A stretch of 64,000 nucleotides of DNA. It comes from Promineifilum sp019695075 (GTDB taxonomy: Bacteria > Chloroflexota > Anaerolineae > Promineifilales > Promineifilaceae). The notes under the pieces are model-generated. The model made no database searches and had not been told where the DNA came from. It worked only from the letters and a program-made list of their open reading frames with translations. Both the position numbers and the translations under genes were made by a program. The stretch covers positions 1-64,000 of the forward strand of contig JAHCIO010000002.1 of assembly GCA_026129185.1 (NCBI GenBank). The letters are read 5' to 3'. Positions 10,148 to 18,744 of the stretch are shown in pieces (the stretch's first letter is position 1; each line of letters begins with the position of its first letter).

Positions 10148-10633
10148 ATGCCTGAATTCGCCCATCGTTTCACTGTCGATGCGCCCATCGAGGCCGTGGC
10201 CGCCTTCCACCGCGACACGCGCGTGCTGAAGCAACTGACGCCGCTGCCCATCGTTGTTCGCGTCCATCGTTTCGAGCCGCTGGCCGACGGCTCGCGGGCC
10301 GAGTTCACGCTGTGGTTTGGGCCGTTGCCGCTGCGCTGGGAGGCGGTGCATAGCGACGTGGGGCCAAACGGCTTCACTGATACCCAGGTGCGCGGCCCAC
10401 TGCGCGCCTGGCAGCACCGCCACCGCTTCACCGCGCTCGGCCCGACGCGGACGCGGGTCGATGACCACATTGTCTATAGCCACGACCGTGGCGCGCAGGG
10501 CGTGCTCAGTCGGCTGCTCTTCGCCCGGCCGGGCTTGCTCTATCTCTTCACGGCGCGCCAATGGCTGACGCGGCGCGGCGTAGCCCGGCTGCTGGCCGAG
10601 CGGCAGGCCGGAGGCATGGGCGAGCCGGACTGA
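10148..10633 (+). CDS. SRPBCC (START-like) ligand-binding family protein
   Basis: 161 residues. The N-terminus FAHRFTVDAPIEAVAAFHRD and the alternating strand pattern (LWFGPLPLRWEAVHSDVGP, FTDTQVRGPLRAWQHRHRFT) fit the SRPBCC helix-grip fold that binds hydrophobic ligands. No catalytic residue can be assigned. The start at 10148 is fixed by a near-consensus promoter immediately upstream, which excludes any longer reading through the hairpin array. Its TGA overlaps the ATG of the desaturase-like gene (TGATG), so the pair is coupled; a role in carotenoid or lipid handling is an inference from that neighbour. Confidence 0.8.
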   Translation: MPEFAHRFTVDAPIEAVAAFHRDTRVLKQLTPLPIVVRVHRFEPLADGSRAEFTLWFGPLPLRWEAVHSDVGPNGFTDTQVRGPLRAWQHRHRFTALGPTRTRVDDHIVYSHDRGAQGVLSRLLFARPGLLYLFTARQWLTRRGVARLLAERQAGGMGEPD

Positions 10634-12126
10634 TGGCCGCGCCCCGGGCGGTTGTCGTCGGCGCGGGCGTCGGTGGACTGACGACGGCGGCACTGCTGCT
10701 GCGCGCCGGTTACGACGTGACCGTGCTGGAGGCCCACGTTTACCCCGGCGGCAGCGCGGGCACGTTCTACCACAAGGGTTACCGCTTCGATGCCGGGGCG
10801 ACGCTGGCCGGCGGCTTCTCGCCCGGCGGGCCGCACGCCCGCCTGGCCGATCTCTTGGGGCTGTCCTGGCCCGTCGCGCCCGTCGATCCTGCCTGGGTTG
10901 TGCATCTGCCCGACGGCCGCGCCGTGACCCAATGGGCCGACCCGGCCGCCTGGCGAGCCGAGCGCCGGCGCGCCTTCCCCGGCATGGAGCCGTTCTGGCG
11001 GCGGCAGGAACGGTTGGCCGGCATCGCCTGGGACGTTTCCTCGCGCCCCTTTCCCTGGCCGCCGCGCTCGCCGGCCGACCTGCTGGCACTGGGGTTGGTC
11101 CTGCGGCCGGCCACGCTAGGGGCGCTGCCCTACCTGCACCGCACCATGGCCGATCTCGCGCCCGGCGGCGATCCGCTCTTCCATCTCTTCCTCGACGCGC
11201 AACTGCTCATCTCCGCCCAGATCACGGCCGCCCACGCCGGGGCGCTCTATGGCTGCGCCGCCCTCGACCTGCCGCGCCGCGGCGTCAACCACGTCCGCGG
11301 CGGCATCGGCGCGCTGGCGAGCACGCTGGCGGCCTGGATTCGCGCCCACGGCGGCGAAGTGCATACCCGGCAGCGCGTCGAGCGCATCGAGGCGGGCCGC
11401 GGCCGGCGCGCCGTCGTCCACACCCGCCGCGGGCTGAGCCTGGCGGCGGACGTCGTCGTGGCCAACGTGACGCCGTGGGCCTTATGCGACCTGTTGGGGC
11501 CGGACGCGCCGCCGGCGTTGCGCGACGACGTGGCCCGACTGCGGCCGACCTGGGGCGCGTTCACGCTCTACCTGGGGCTGGACGAGGCGGCGCTGCCGGC
11601 GGGCCTACCCGACCACCATCAGGTCATTGTCGATGGCGACCGGCCGCTGGGCGAGGGTAACTCCGTCTTCCTGTCGCTGTCGGACGCGGCTGACGGAGGG
11701 CGCGCCCCGTCGGGAATGCGGGCGATGACGCTATCGACGCACACCGACGTGACCACGTGGTGGGCGCTGCGGCAAGGGCCGGACGAGAGCGCCTATCTGG
11801 CCCGGCGCGAGGCCTATGCCGAACGCCTGATCGCCGCCGCCGAGCGGGCCATGCCCGGCCTGCGCGGCGCGATCCGGCGGCAACTGCCGGGCACGCCGGT
11901 GACGTTCCAGTTCTACACCGGCCGGCCCCTGGGCATGGTCGGCGGCTTTCCGCAAACGTCGCTCTTCGCCGCCCGCGGGCCGCAGACCGGGCTGGGCAAC
12001 GTCTGGTTGGTGGGCGACTCCGTCTTTCCCGGCCAATCGACGGCCGGCGTGACCCTGGGGGCCATGCGCGTCGCCGCGGACGTCGTCCGCGCCGGCCTCA
12101 CGTTCGCAGGTACGACGCGCCGTTGA
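10633..12126 (+). CDS. Phytoene desaturase-like FAD-dependent oxidoreductase
   Basis: 497 residues of the carotenoid desaturase/isomerase superfamily (CrtI, CrtD, CRTISO and retinol saturase relatives). The N-terminus AVVVGAGVGGLTTAALLLRAGY followed by VLEAHVYPGG is the FAD-binding Rossmann motif, and the C-terminus GDSVFPGQSTAGVTLGAMR is the family's FAD-interacting end. Expected activity is desaturation or isomerisation of a polyene, but members also act on other lipids and no crtB or other carotenoid gene is in the window. It is coupled to the upstream SRPBCC gene. Its 3' end overlaps the convergent SDR gene by 29 bp. Confidence 0.82.
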   Translation: MAAPRAVVVGAGVGGLTTAALLLRAGYDVTVLEAHVYPGGSAGTFYHKGYRFDAGATLAGGFSPGGPHARLADLLGLSWPVAPVDPAWVVHLPDGRAVTQWADPAAWRAERRRAFPGMEPFWRRQERLAGIAWDVSSRPFPWPPRSPADLLALGLVLRPATLGALPYLHRTMADLAPGGDPLFHLFLDAQLLISAQITAAHAGALYGCAALDLPRRGVNHVRGGIGALASTLAAWIRAHGGEVHTRQRVERIEAGRGRRAVVHTRRGLSLAADVVVANVTPWALCDLLGPDAPPALRDDVARLRPTWGAFTLYLGLDEAALPAGLPDHHQVIVDGDRPLGEGNSVFLSLSDAADGGRAPSGMRAMTLSTHTDVTTWWALRQGPDESAYLARREAYAERLIAAAERAMPGLRGAIRRQLPGTPVTFQFYTGRPLGMVGGFPQTSLFAARGPQTGLGNVWLVGDSVFPGQSTAGVTLGAMRVAADVVRAGLTFAGTTRR

Positions 12127-12859
12127 CGTCGATGATCGCCCCGGTCATAAATTCGGCGCGCTCGGAGGCCAGGAAGAGAACGGCGTAGGCTACCTCGGCC
12201 GGCCGGGCGACGCGGTTGAAAGGACTCTGGGCGCGGATGTCCACGCCGCTCTGGCCGGTCAACGCCTCGCGGGCCATGTCGGTTTCCACAAAGCCGGGGG
12301 CGACGACGCCGACGGAGATGTTGAAGGGGGCCAGGTGCTTGGCCAGCGACTGGCTCATGGCGTTCAGCGCCGCCTTACTGGCCCCGTAGGCCGGGCCGGT
12401 CGGCTCGCCGCGGAACGCGCCGCGCGAGGAGACGTTGACGATGCGCCCGCCGCCCTGCCGGATCATGTGCCGGGCGGCGCAATAGCTGGCGTTGGCCGCG
12501 CCGATGACGTTGGTGTCGATGACCCGCCGCCAGCTGGCCGTCCACGTGTCGTAGTCCACCTCGGCCAGGGGATGATCCTCGTAGATGGCGGCGTTGTTGA
12601 CGAGGATGTCGATGCGCCCCGCCTCGGCGACAACGGCCTCGACCATCGCCGCGACGGCGGCGGCGTCGGCCACGTCGCCGCTGACGAGCAGGTGCGGCCC
12701 GCCGGGCAGGGCGGCCAGCGTGGCCTCGGCCGCGGCGCGGTTGCTGTGGTAATGGACGGCCACGCGCGCCCCGCAGGCGGCGAACTCTTCGGCCACCACG
12801 CGGCCGATGCCGCGCGACGAGCCGGTGACCAGGACGACCTTGCCGGTGAAATCGAACAT
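12098..12859 (-). CDS. Short-chain dehydrogenase/reductase
   Basis: 253 residues, classical SDR. Cofactor motif TGSSRGIG at 12-19, NNAA (VNNAAIYED), catalytic Ser in VSSRGAF, Tyr and Lys in YGASK, and the C-terminal FLASERAEFMTGAIIDVNGA region typical of FabG-like enzymes. It would reduce a ketone or oxidise a secondary alcohol with NAD(P); the substrate is unknown. The ATG at 12859 is chosen over upstream candidates because AAGGAG lies five bases ahead of it. The 179-bp gap to the divergent pyrG gene carries a long hairpin. Confidence 0.88.
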   Translation of the reverse strand: MFDFTGKVVLVTGSSRGIGRVVAEEFAACGARVAVHYHSNRAAAEATLAALPGGPHLLVSGDVADAAAVAAMVEAVVAEAGRIDILVNNAAIYEDHPLAEVDYDTWTASWRRVIDTNVIGAANASYCAARHMIRQGGGRIVNVSSRGAFRGEPTGPAYGASKAALNAMSQSLAKHLAPFNISVGVVAPGFVETDMAREALTGQSGVDIRAQSPFNRVARPAEVAYAVLFLASERAEFMTGAIIDVNGASYLRT

Positions 12860-12984
12860 GATGACTCCTTGCATCGCGGCCGCCCCTGTGCTATCCTCCC
12901 GCTTTCCGCGACGAGAGGGCCGTATGGGCGGTGCTGTTTCGTATAGCTTAGTGGGGCTGGCCGCGGCCGACCCCAGATGAACCC

Positions 12985-13019
12985 GGTGGGGCATGTCAGC
13001 CAAGTTGACATGCCCCACC
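12985..13019 (+). promoter_or_regulatory. 14-bp perfect hairpin in the pyrG leader
   Basis: GGTGGGGCATGTCA (12985-12998), a 7-nt loop and the exact complement (13006-13019), ending 19 bases before the pyrG ATG. The only SD-like sequence (AGGGAG) follows the stem directly. There is no T-run after it, so it is not a classical intrinsic terminator; it may be a translational or attenuation element, or a dispersed palindrome. Confidence 0.7.
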
Positions 13020-13038
13020 CTCGTTTCAGGGAGTTGCG

Positions 13039-14730
13039 ATGACCAAGTATATCTTCTTTACCGGTGGTGTGGTCAGTTCGGTGGGCAAGGGGGTCACGGC
13101 GGCGGCGCTCGGCCGGCTCCTGAAGGCGCGCGGCTTCAGCGTCACGGCGCAGAAGCTCGATCCCTACATCAACGTCGATCCGGGCACGATGTCGCCCTAT
13201 CAGCACGGCGAGGTCTTCGTCACCGACGACGGCGCGGAGACTGACCTCGACCTGGGCCATTACGAGCGCTTCATCGACGTCAGCCTCAACCAGGCGTCCA
13301 ACGTGACCACCGGCCGCGTCTACGGCGAAGTCATCGCCCGTGAGCGGCGCGGTGACTATCTGGGCGGCACGATCCAGGTCATCCCCCACATCACCAACGA
13401 GATTAAGCGCTACATCTACGCCGTCGCCGAACGCAGCGAGGCGGAGATCGTCCTCGTCGAGGTGGGCGGCACGGTCGGCGATAACGAGAGCGTCCACTTC
13501 CTGGAAGCGCTGCGGCAGATGCGCTCCGACGTTGGTCGCGAAAACACACTCTATGTCCACATCACCTTCCTGCCCCACCTGCGGGCCAGTAACGAATTGA
13601 AGACGAAGCCGACGCAGCACAGCGTGGCCGAGTTGCGCGGCCGAGGCATCCCGCCCGATGTGATCATCGCCCGCGCCGATCACCCTATTCCCGACGAGCA
13701 CCTGAACAAGATCGCTCTGTACTGTGACGTCCCGCGCGAGGCAGTCATCCCGGCTGAGACCAGCGACATCCTCTACAATATCCCTCTGGAACTGGAGGAG
13801 ACGCACCTGGCGGAGTTTGTCATGCAGCGGCTAAACCTGACGCCGAAGACCGCGCCCGATCTGAGCGAGTGGAAGGTGTTGACGGACGAGATACGGCGGC
13901 CGAAGCCGACCATCCGCATCGCCCTGGTGGGCAAGTATGTCGAACTCCACGACGCTTACATGAGCGTGCGCGAGGCGCTCTACCATGCCGGCATCGCCGT
14001 CAACCGGCAGGTGGAGATCGAGTGGGTTCATTCCGGCGACCTGGAAAAGGGCAAGGGCTGGCAACGGCTGGAAGACGTCAGCGGCGTCGTCGTGCCCGGC
14101 GGCTTCGGCGAGCGTGGCATCGAGGGCAAGATCATGACCGCGCGTTGGGCGCGCGAGGGCAACATCCCCTATTTGGGCCTCTGTCTGGGCATGCAGGTCA
14201 TGTGCATCGAGCTGGCCCGCAGCGTGCTGGGCACGGACGAGGCCAACAGCACCGAGTTCGACCGCAATTGCGAGCATCCGGTCATCAGCCTCATGCCCGA
14301 CCAGCATGAGTTAACCGACATGGGCGGGACGATGCGCCTGGGCGCGTACCCGGCGCGGCTGTTGCCCGGTTCGCGCGCCTACGCCGCCTATGGCACAGAG
14401 ACCATCTCCGAGCGCCACCGCCACCGCTGGGAGTTCAACAACGCCTACCGTGAGATGCTGGGCGAGGCCGGGCTGGTCCTCAGCGGTCTGTCGCCCAACG
14501 GCCGCCTGGTGGAGATCGCCGAGTTGCGCGACCACCCGTTCATGCTCGGCAGCCAGTTTCATCCGGAGTTCAAGAGCCGCCCCAATCGCCCGCATCCGCT
14601 TTTCGCCGCCTTCATGGCCGCGGCCGTGGCCCGGCAGGAGCACGGGGCCCGGCAGGAGAGCGGCGGCAACGGCCGGGTGGACGAACCACTGGCCGGGGCG
14701 CGGGAGATGGATACGGCTGCCGCTGATTGA
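13039..14730 (+). CDS. pyrG: CTP synthase
   Basis: Makes CTP from UTP, ATP and glutamine. The 563 residues hold both domains: the N-terminal synthetase (start MTKYIFFTGGVVSSVGKGV, P-loop GGVVSSVGKG; ETDLDLGHYERF) and the C-terminal class I glutamine amidotransferase with nucleophile C382 in GLCLGMQVM and the His/Glu pair in QFHPEFKS. Length is normal and no key residue is missing. The start is preceded by AGGGAG and directly by the hairpin at 12985-13019. The gene is divergent from the SDR gene and stands alone. Confidence 0.98.
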   Translation: MTKYIFFTGGVVSSVGKGVTAAALGRLLKARGFSVTAQKLDPYINVDPGTMSPYQHGEVFVTDDGAETDLDLGHYERFIDVSLNQASNVTTGRVYGEVIARERRGDYLGGTIQVIPHITNEIKRYIYAVAERSEAEIVLVEVGGTVGDNESVHFLEALRQMRSDVGRENTLYVHITFLPHLRASNELKTKPTQHSVAELRGRGIPPDVIIARADHPIPDEHLNKIALYCDVPREAVIPAETSDILYNIPLELEETHLAEFVMQRLNLTPKTAPDLSEWKVLTDEIRRPKPTIRIALVGKYVELHDAYMSVREALYHAGIAVNRQVEIEWVHSGDLEKGKGWQRLEDVSGVVVPGGFGERGIEGKIMTARWAREGNIPYLGLCLGMQVMCIELARSVLGTDEANSTEFDRNCEHPVISLMPDQHELTDMGGTMRLGAYPARLLPGSRAYAAYGTETISERHRHRWEFNNAYREMLGEAGLVLSGLSPNGRLVEIAELRDHPFMLGSQFHPEFKSRPNRPHPLFAAFMAAAVARQEHGARQESGGNGRVDEPLAGAREMDTAAAD

Positions 14731-14763
14731 CAGGGCCGGGCGAAACATTTCATTGGCGCGGAG

Positions 14764-14786
14764 GAGACGGCCCACCGGGCCGTCTC
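14764..14786. terminator. Terminator-like hairpin between pyrG and the DUF4129 gene
   Basis: GAGACGGCCC-3-GGGCCGTCTC, a 10-bp perfect stem in the only gap between the convergent genes. No T-run follows on either strand, so intrinsic termination is uncertain; it may act in both directions or protect 3' ends. Confidence 0.55.
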
Positions 14787-16312
14787 TACTCGCGTTTGGC
14801 CAGCGTGGCCGGGGTCTGGGGCGCGGCGTCGCGGCGGTGCGGCTCAGCCGCCTCCAGTCGTCGCCAGGCGGCGCGGATCTGCTCCAATTCCTCAGCCGAC
14901 TCCGGCACTTCACCGTAGCGCACGCGGATGAAACTCTCGGTGATGAGGCGCGCTTCCGGCAGGTGGTCGGGCCAGACGCGGCCGAGGGTGGGCAGGTACT
15001 CGTAGGGCGTCTCCGCCTCCAGGCGCGGGTAGCCGGCTGCGCCGGCCGCCCGGCACATGAGCCGGTAGATGCGGCGAATGGAGGCCGCCGCGCGCCAGCC
15101 CCGCAGCAGCCCCAGCCGCTCCAGCAGGCGCTCGGCCAGGCCCGGCCCGTCGTCGCCCGCGGCGGCGGCGCGGCTGGGCGCGGAGGCGCGCGCGGCCACA
15201 ACCGAGCGCTGGTAGACGCGGGCCAGCGCCAGCCCGATGACGACGATGGCGGCCAGCATGATGAAGACCGTCAGCCCCTTGCCGGCCAGCACGCCGAGGG
15301 GGCCGGCTGCCTCTGGCGTCGGCGTGGGCGTGACGGTCACCTCGGCCGACTGCAGAAAGCCCAACCGCTGTAACCCCGCGGCCACCTGCCCCATGATGGC
15401 CAGCAGGACGCGGCCGAGGGCCTCCGTCAATACGCCTAGCAGTTCCAGGAGGGGCAGGGACAGCCGGAACAGCACCGCGCCGACGACGGTGGCCCCGAAT
15501 TGCAGCGCGCGCCACAGTGGCGATAGCCAGCTCAGCACGGCGACGAGCGAATCCCCGCTCAGGAAGGCGGCGACCGCGCCTCCGGCGAAGACGATGGTCG
15601 CGGCCGCCCCGGCCACGACGCCGAACCAGCGCGCATTGAGCGTCGCCGCTGTGCCGCGCTGCTCCCGCTCGATGTTCTCCGCGCGCACCAGGGCCACGGC
15701 CGTCAGCGCCGCCAGGAAGAAGAGCAGCAGGAAGGGGACGACGCTGGTGTTCAGAAAACGGCCGCTGAACCAGACCAGCAGCGGCGCGAAGATGAGGCCA
15801 CCCAGTCGCAGCCGCAGGCCGGCGTTGCCGATCTCCGGCTGGCGGACGGCCAGGCGCACGCCCCGCCACCACACCAGCAGCGTGACGACGAAGACCGACA
15901 GGTCGCGCGCCCAGACCAGGCTCTCGCTGTCGGCCAGGTTGGCCGCGAACTGACGCAGCCAGCCGAGGTCGAGCGGCCCGGCGGGCGTATAGAGCAGTTG
16001 CCGCCAGCTAAAGAAGACGGCCAGTAGCAGGGCGATCATCTGCACGCGCTGCTGGCGGCGCAGGCTGACGTGCAGCAGGCTCATCAGGCGGGCGAGGTTG
16101 AGCGGCAAGAGCATGAGCAGCAGCAGCCACAGCAGCACCAGCCCGGCCGACCAGTAGCGCGCCCAGCCCAGCACCACGAGCACCAGCGGCGTCAGCAGGG
16201 CCGTCTCCATCAGCGCGAAGCTGAGGAACAGCAGTTCGTGGCGCACGTAGCCCCAGGCCGTGGCTGCCGGGGCCGCCAGCGTGCGGCGGGCGACCGCGGG
16301 AGCGCTGCTCAT
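14786..16312 (-). CDS. Polytopic membrane protein with C-terminal DUF4129 domain
   Basis: 508 residues with several hydrophobic segments (about 25-50, 55-80, 95-115, 140-155, 180-200, 225-265, 340-365) and a cytosolic C-terminal DUF4129 domain (about 420-490) with the helical pattern ETPYEYLPTLGRVWPDHL and AELEQIRAAWRRLE-like end. DUF4129 is common in the MoxR-DUF58-transglutaminase operons of bacteria; its function is unknown. The ATG overlaps the stop of the DUF58 gene (ATGA). It is the last gene of the operon, and no transglutaminase-like gene follows. Confidence 0.8.
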   Translation of the reverse strand: MSSAPAVARRTLAAPAATAWGYVRHELLFLSFALMETALLTPLVLVVLGWARYWSAGLVLLWLLLLMLLPLNLARLMSLLHVSLRRQQRVQMIALLLAVFFSWRQLLYTPAGPLDLGWLRQFAANLADSESLVWARDLSVFVVTLLVWWRGVRLAVRQPEIGNAGLRLRLGGLIFAPLLVWFSGRFLNTSVVPFLLLFFLAALTAVALVRAENIEREQRGTAATLNARWFGVVAGAAATIVFAGGAVAAFLSGDSLVAVLSWLSPLWRALQFGATVVGAVLFRLSLPLLELLGVLTEALGRVLLAIMGQVAAGLQRLGFLQSAEVTVTPTPTPEAAGPLGVLAGKGLTVFIMLAAIVVIGLALARVYQRSVVAARASAPSRAAAAGDDGPGLAERLLERLGLLRGWRAAASIRRIYRLMCRAAGAAGYPRLEAETPYEYLPTLGRVWPDHLPEARLITESFIRVRYGEVPESAEELEQIRAAWRRLEAAEPHRRDAAPQTPATLAKRE

Positions 16313-17778
16313 TCGACCGCCTCCAGTTCCAGTTGCACCGGTTCAGGGGTGGGGATGCGGCTGAGGGCGGCCTCGGTGGCCGTGGCGCTGCGGTGGCCGG
16401 CGCGGAAGGCCGGGGTCGATGAAGGGATATGGTAGATGACGATGCCCTCGCCGCGCAGGCCGGCGACGCGCGGCGGCGGCTCGTCGCTGAGGCTGATCAA
16501 CACGACGCGCCGGCCGGCTTCGTGCAGTCGCGCCAGGGCCAGGAGGATTTCGTCGGTCACGACGGCCGTCACCAGCACCAGCGTCGCCGCCCAAGGCAGT
16601 TGCGGGCTGGCGCGCAGCAGCATCATGTCGATGGCCCCCGTGGCGAACTCCGTCACCGCCGCCAGCGCCTCCAGGACGTTGCTCAGTTGGTCGGGCGCGC
16701 GGCCGGGCGGCACGCGGATGGGCTGGTCGGAGTTGGGCACCGCGCCGTTGGCGTAGAGGCCCACGCCCCAGCCCTGCTGAACGCCGTAGTTGGCGATCGA
16801 CGCGGCGACGCTGACGGCCCGCTCCAGCAGGTCGGGATCGAAGCCCATCCAGTGGCGGGCGAAGGTGGCCACGTTCAGGAAGACGACCATGGTCATGCCC
16901 GTGGAGGGGTCATAGACCTTGGTCTGCAAGTGGCCGCGCCGGGCGGTGGCCTTCCAGTGGACATCGCGGAAGCGGTCTTGGGGCTGATAGTCGCGGATGC
17001 CGCGGGTGCGGATGGGGTCGGTGAAGAGGCTCTGGCGCACGCGCAACTCGCCGAACGGCTCCTTGGGCGGCAAACCCAGTTCTTCCAGCGGCCAGATCTG
17101 CGGGTAGACGACCAGCGTGTCGATGTAGCGGTGCTCGCGCTCCAGCGTGAAGAGGGTGAAGATGTCGCCCGACTCGTAGCTGACAGGGCCGATCTTGTAG
17201 TAGCCGCGCCTGGGAAAGCGCAGCGTCAGCGCCCGTTCGACGCGCTCGTGGCTCTGCATGGAGAAGACGCTCTGCAATTGGTAGCTACCGGCAAACTCGC
17301 CAGCCGGCGAGGGCACGTCGCCCGCCGGGGCTACGGGCAGGCTGTCGCGAAAGCGCAGCCACGTCAGCGGCAGCAGCTTGTCGTTCTGGATGGTGACAGT
17401 CATGACCACCGGCTCGCCGGGAAAGACCCGCGTCCGGTCGAAGCTGCGCTCATAGCTGACGCCCAGCAGTGACAGGTTCTTCCAGAGCGTGCTGACGCCG
17501 ACGATGAGCAGCAACACCAGCCCCAGGGCGATGAGGCCCGCGTTGCGCCCGGCCAGCAGGCCGATGACGATGAAGAGAAGCGCCAGCGGCAGCCAGGCGT
17601 CGCTGAAGATGCTGTTCTCGCGCTCGCGCACGACCAGGCCACGGGCGCGGGCCGCGTTGCCCACACCGGCGACCTTGCCGCCGAAGGCGGCCAGCATCAG
17701 CTCTTGCTGCGCCCGGCGCATGGTCTCGCGCTGGGTCTCGCGGCTGACGAGGTGCAGGTCGTCCAGGCTCTGGGGCAT
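16309..17778 (-). CDS. DUF58 family membrane protein
   Basis: 489 residues. Two transmembrane helices in the first ~100 residues (LPLALLFIVIGLL and LIALGLVLLLIVGV) precede a beta-rich domain and the DUF58 signature GIRDYQPQDRFRDVHWKATARRG (split as GIRDYQPQDRF and HWKATARRG), followed by a von Willebrand A-like region. DUF58 proteins sit beside MoxR ATPases and are thought to be their membrane partners. The ATG at 17778 lies seven bases after the moxR stop; an upstream ATG would overlap moxR. Confidence 0.87.
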   Translation of the reverse strand: MPQSLDDLHLVSRETQRETMRRAQQELMLAAFGGKVAGVGNAARARGLVVRERENSIFSDAWLPLALLFIVIGLLAGRNAGLIALGLVLLLIVGVSTLWKNLSLLGVSYERSFDRTRVFPGEPVVMTVTIQNDKLLPLTWLRFRDSLPVAPAGDVPSPAGEFAGSYQLQSVFSMQSHERVERALTLRFPRRGYYKIGPVSYESGDIFTLFTLEREHRYIDTLVVYPQIWPLEELGLPPKEPFGELRVRQSLFTDPIRTRGIRDYQPQDRFRDVHWKATARRGHLQTKVYDPSTGMTMVVFLNVATFARHWMGFDPDLLERAVSVAASIANYGVQQGWGVGLYANGAVPNSDQPIRVPPGRAPDQLSNVLEALAAVTEFATGAIDMMLLRASPQLPWAATLVLVTAVVTDEILLALARLHEAGRRVVLISLSDEPPPRVAGLRGEGIVIYHIPSSTPAFRAGHRSATATEAALSRIPTPEPVQLELEAVE

Positions 17779-17785
17779 GGCGGCG

Positions 17786-18742
17786 CTAGACGCTCTCGAC
17801 GGGCACGGGCACGGTGGCGACAACCTCGCGGACGACATCCTCAGGGGTGCGCCCGCGCAGCCGGGTCTGTGGGTTGACGACGAGGCGGTGGGTCAGCACC
17901 GGGGCGGACATAGCCTTGACGTCGTCGGGGATGACGAAGTCGCGTCCGGCGATGGCCGCGCGCGCCTGGCAGACTCGGTGCAGGGCCATCGTCGCCCGCG
18001 GGCTGGCCCCCAGCAGGATGTCGTCGTGGGCGCGCGTGGCCCGGCAGACGGCGACGACGTAGTGGCGCACTGACTCCTCGACGCGCACGCGGCGCACGCC
18101 GGCCTGCATGGCCAGGATGTCGTCTGGGCCGACGACGCTGGCCAGCGTGTCCAGCGGGTCCTCGCGCTCGAAGCGCACCAGCATGGCGCTCTCGCCGGCG
18201 GCGTCGGGATAGCCCAGGGCGACTTTCATCAGGAAGCGGTCGAGCTGCGCCTCCGGCAGGGGGAAGGTGCCCTCCAGTTCGATGGGGTTCTGCGTGGCCA
18301 TGACCATGAACGGCCGCGGCAGGGCGTGGGTGGCAATGTCAACCGTTACCTGCCGCTCCTGCATTGCCTCCAGTAGGGCCGACTGGGTGCGCGGCGTGGC
18401 CCGGTTGATCTCATCGGCCAGCACGATCTGGGCCATAACCGGGCCGGGGCGGAACTCGAATTCCGACGTGCGCTGGTTGAAGTAGTAAATGCCGGTCAGG
18501 TCCGACGGCAGCAGATCGGGCGTGAACTGGACGCGGCGGAAGGTGCAGCCCAGCGAAGCGGCGATGGTCTTGGCCAGCGTCGTCTTGCCCGTGCCGGGCA
18601 CGTCCTCCAGCAGCAGATGCCCCTCGCAGAGCATGGCGATGAGGGCCAGGTCGATGACGTCGTCCTTGCCGACGATGACGCGCTGGATGTTCTGGCGCAG
18701 CCGGGCGGCGGTCTCGTGAATCTGTTCGTGCGCGGCGTCCAT
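17786..18742 (-). CDS. MoxR family AAA+ ATPase
   Basis: 318 residues, the normal size for MoxR chaperone-like ATPases. Walker A PGTGKTTLA at 49-57, Walker B IVLADEINRA near 115, sensor-1 region MVMATQNPIELEGTFPLPEAQLDRF and the lid domain with SPRATMALHR. It is expected to remodel or activate a complex with the DUF58 protein encoded next. The ATG at 18742 lies two bases after the stop of the cystathionine beta-synthase gene, so it is in the same transcript. Longer open readings upstream are antisense to cbs. Confidence 0.93.
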   Translation of the reverse strand: MDAAHEQIHETAARLRQNIQRVIVGKDDVIDLALIAMLCEGHLLLEDVPGTGKTTLAKTIAASLGCTFRRVQFTPDLLPSDLTGIYYFNQRTSEFEFRPGPVMAQIVLADEINRATPRTQSALLEAMQERQVTVDIATHALPRPFMVMATQNPIELEGTFPLPEAQLDRFLMKVALGYPDAAGESAMLVRFEREDPLDTLASVVGPDDILAMQAGVRRVRVEESVRHYVVAVCRATRAHDDILLGASPRATMALHRVCQARAAIAGRDFVIPDDVKAMSAPVLTHRLVVNPQTRLRGRTPEDVVREVVATVPVPVESV

Positions 18743-18744
18743 GG

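Noticed and set aside
12463..13806. Long minus-strand frame opposite pyrG and joined to the SDR region
   Set aside because: pyrG on the plus strand is fully conserved; the opposite frame has no recognisable domain and would overlap the SDR gene in another frame.
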